DNA of 64,000 nucleotides from Gammaproteobacteria bacterium (GTDB taxonomy: Bacteria; Gemmatimonadota; Gemmatimonadetes; Longimicrobiales; Gaopeijiaceae), in NCBI GenBank assembly GCA_028821195.1, contig JAPPHB010000002.1, positions 63,802 through 127,801 on the forward strand, read 5' to 3'. Both the position numbers and the translations under genes were made by a program. The notes below the pieces were generated by a model. That model did not search any database, was not told the DNA's origin, and worked only from the letters and a program-made list of their open reading frames with translations. Shown piece by piece: positions 62,696 to 64,000 of this stretch; position 1 is the stretch's first letter; every line of letters starts with the position of its first letter.

Positions 62696-63598
62696 TCAGA
62701 GTTCGACGGACGCCGGATCGCGGTCGGCGGGACCCTTGAGCCAGGATCCGCCGTCCCCAGACCCCAGGCCGAGCTTGCGGAGCATGCCCGCGGCGGCCGG
62801 TCCGTTGGCGTGCATGGCGAACCCCGCGGCGGCCTTGGCGCGCAGCGCCGGTTCGCGGTAGTCGCCGGACGCGACCTCGATGTTGACGCGCCCGGTTCTC
62901 CCCTCGGCGTCCTCGTACTCGATCTGCGCGTCGGGGTAGAGCACCCGGTCCGCCCCGTCGAGGGGAAGCCCGAGTTCCTCGGCCTCGCGCCGCCGTTCGC
63001 GGTCGGCCGCGCGGTCGCCGTTCCTCCTCCTCGCCGACTCGCTCGCGCGCGCGACGGCGCTCTTGAGTTCGGCGTCGAGGCGGACGCGGCGCACCTTGGC
63101 CCCGCGTCGGCGGAGGCGCTCCCGTTCCTCGGCGCATGCGCGGTAGACGGCGGTGTCGTGGCTGGCCTGGGCGTCGCGGATTCGGGGGATGTCGATCCGC
63201 TGCTCCCGGTCCATCCCCCGCTTGGCGGCGAGTTCGCGCGCTTCGGCCAAGCCGGCGGGCGTGAGGGTGACGATCTTGAACGGATTGCCGTTCGGCCCGG
63301 GGGCCGTGCCCTCGGTGACGAGCCCGTCCCGGATCCACGCGTCGACGGCCCGGCGAGTGGCGTAGGGATGTCCGCTGAAGCGGATCTCCGCGAGGTCGCG
63401 GTAGGAGACCGCGCCGTGGACGCCGATGTCGGTCAGCGCCCCGGCGCAGCGTTCGGGGAAGGAAATGGACCCGCGCTCGCGGTCCGCGGCGTATTCTCGG
63501 CGGTGGCCTTTCCGCATCGGAGATCGATTGCGGCTGGGTGGCGCGGCCGGGCGCGGGTCCGGTTCGGCCGTGCGGCCGAACATCTCCCTCCCTCTCAT
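62696..63598 (-). CDS. Winged-helix replication-relaxation-like protein
   Basis: The 300-residue product has a winged helix (about 42-115: SYRDLAEIRFSGHPYATRR, then LVTEGTAPGPNGNPFKIVTL) and a C-terminal domain with acidic strands (LYPDAQIEYEDAEGRTGRVNIEV), the layout of replication-relaxation family proteins of plasmids and integrative elements. These are thought to act at the element's origin or transfer region. ATG 63598 is 7 bp after the previous stop; ATG 63583 is an alternative. Confidence 0.7.
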   Translation of the reverse strand: MRGREMFGRTAEPDPRPAAPPSRNRSPMRKGHRREYAADRERGSISFPERCAGALTDIGVHGAVSYRDLAEIRFSGHPYATRRAVDAWIRDGLVTEGTAPGPNGNPFKIVTLTPAGLAEARELAAKRGMDREQRIDIPRIRDAQASHDTAVYRACAEERERLRRRGAKVRRVRLDAELKSAVARASESARRRNGDRAADRERRREAEELGLPLDGADRVLYPDAQIEYEDAEGRTGRVNIEVASGDYREPALRAKAAAGFAMHANGPAAAGMLRKLGLGSGDGGSWLKGPADRDPASVEL

Positions 63599-63605
63599 CG
63601 GTCGG

Positions 63606-64000
63606 TCAGCGGCTCGGCCCGGCGCCGCGCGCCGGGGTGGGGATCTGCGGCACGTGAACGACGATCCTCTGCGGTCCCTGCGCGGGCGTGCGGACCGCCG
63701 CCACGGCCACGGGATCGCGGGCGGCCAGGCGCTCGCGGTGCCGGTCGAGCACGAAGTCGGAGATCTTCTGCGCGTCCGCGGCGGCGCGGCGGATCTCGCG
63801 CGGGTCCTCCTCAAGCGCCTGGATCCAGCCCTCGACATAGGCCGCGCCCCTGCTCGGGTCGTGTCCGACGCCCACGCGCTCGCCGGTCATCATCGCGCTG
63901 ATCTCGGCCCTGAGCTCCTCCCTCGCGTACTGGGGCGAGCCGAACCCGCCGTCGATCCCCTCGATGAGGGTCTCGCGGTTCATCCGGTCCTTGTGGCCGG
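63606..64000 (-). CDS. ArdC/TraC-like antirestriction protein, C-terminal part (5' end outside window)
   Basis: The frame continues past the window edge; an ATG at 63983 is internal because the preceding residues (GHKDR) fit the family. The visible 130 residues contain FGSPQYAREELRAEISAMM and AYVEGWIQALEEDPREIRRAAADAQKISDFVL, the end of the zincin-like polyvalent metallopeptidase domain joined to ArdC-type ssDNA-binding domains. The HExxH motif would lie upstream, outside the window. Such proteins protect incoming mobile DNA from restriction, which supports an integrative or conjugative element. Confidence 0.8.
   Translation of the reverse strand, partial: GHKDRMNRETLIEGIDGGFGSPQYAREELRAEISAMMTGERVGVGHDPSRGAAYVEGWIQALEEDPREIRRAAADAQKISDFVLDRHRERLAARDPVAVAAVRTPAQGPQRIVVHVPQIPTPARGAGPSR

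Overview
The window is a high-GC bacterial chromosome segment that reads like a member of the Gemmatimonadota or a close relative in the FCB group. This assignment is an inference. It rests on a SusC/SusD outer-membrane pair, many small lipoproteins with carboxypeptidase-regulatory or TonB-plug-like sequence, a compact meso-diaminopimelate-type dcw cluster and GC-rich codon use, not on any database search. No rRNA, CRISPR array or insertion sequence was seen.

Layout. 0-2.5 kb: a partial regulatory-domain protein, a Tat-exported M20 amidohydrolase and a hotdog thioesterase. 2.6-7.15 kb: a SusC/SusD operon with a recognisable promoter, an 11-bp triple repeat in its leader and an intrinsic terminator. 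7.2-9.3 kb: three small envelope proteins, one of them a plug-like lipoprotein and one a leucine-rich-repeat lipoprotein. 9.3-18.6 kb (minus): alr, cytidine deaminase joined in frame to a lipoprotein-like domain, a beta-barrel protein, miaB, a LapA-like protein, comEC and fructose bisphosphatase. 18.7-21 kb: mazG and asnS, convergent.

21.0-43.8 kb (minus) is one almost gap-free dcw cluster transcribed from high to low coordinates: mraZ, rsmH, ftsL, ftsI, murE, murF, mraY, murD, ftsW, murG, murC, ftsQ, ftsA, ftsZ, then an M23 peptidase, a von Willebrand A membrane protein, ftsY and recG. Neighbouring genes mostly share start/stop bases (ATGA or GTGA), which suggests translational coupling. A sigma-70-like promoter followed by four GTGG repeats at exact 10-bp spacing lies in front of mraZ. 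murB and ddl are absent from the cluster.

44-53.5 kb (minus): a TPR protein with its own promoter, an acyl-CoA thioesterase, a DTGSG-repeat (DUF4097-like) protein, a molybdoenzyme set (TorD-like chaperone, cytoplasmic catalytic subunit, fused ferredoxin/NrfD subunit) and HU.

53.6-64 kb is accessory DNA. A 3' fragment of a tRNA-Val-like gene (minus) and an intact tRNA-Val(TAC) gene (plus) bracket about 7 kb with less GC-biased sequence. This stretch carries a possible omega-ester peptide (graspetide) cluster (small acidic peptide, MvdD-like ATP-grasp enzyme, membrane protein) and an unrecognised pair of large genes. Beyond the tRNA an integrative element begins with a tyrosine recombinase, followed by an excisionase-like HTH protein, a small membrane protein, a replication-relaxation-like protein and the C-terminus of an ArdC-like antirestriction/metallopeptidase protein that runs off the window.
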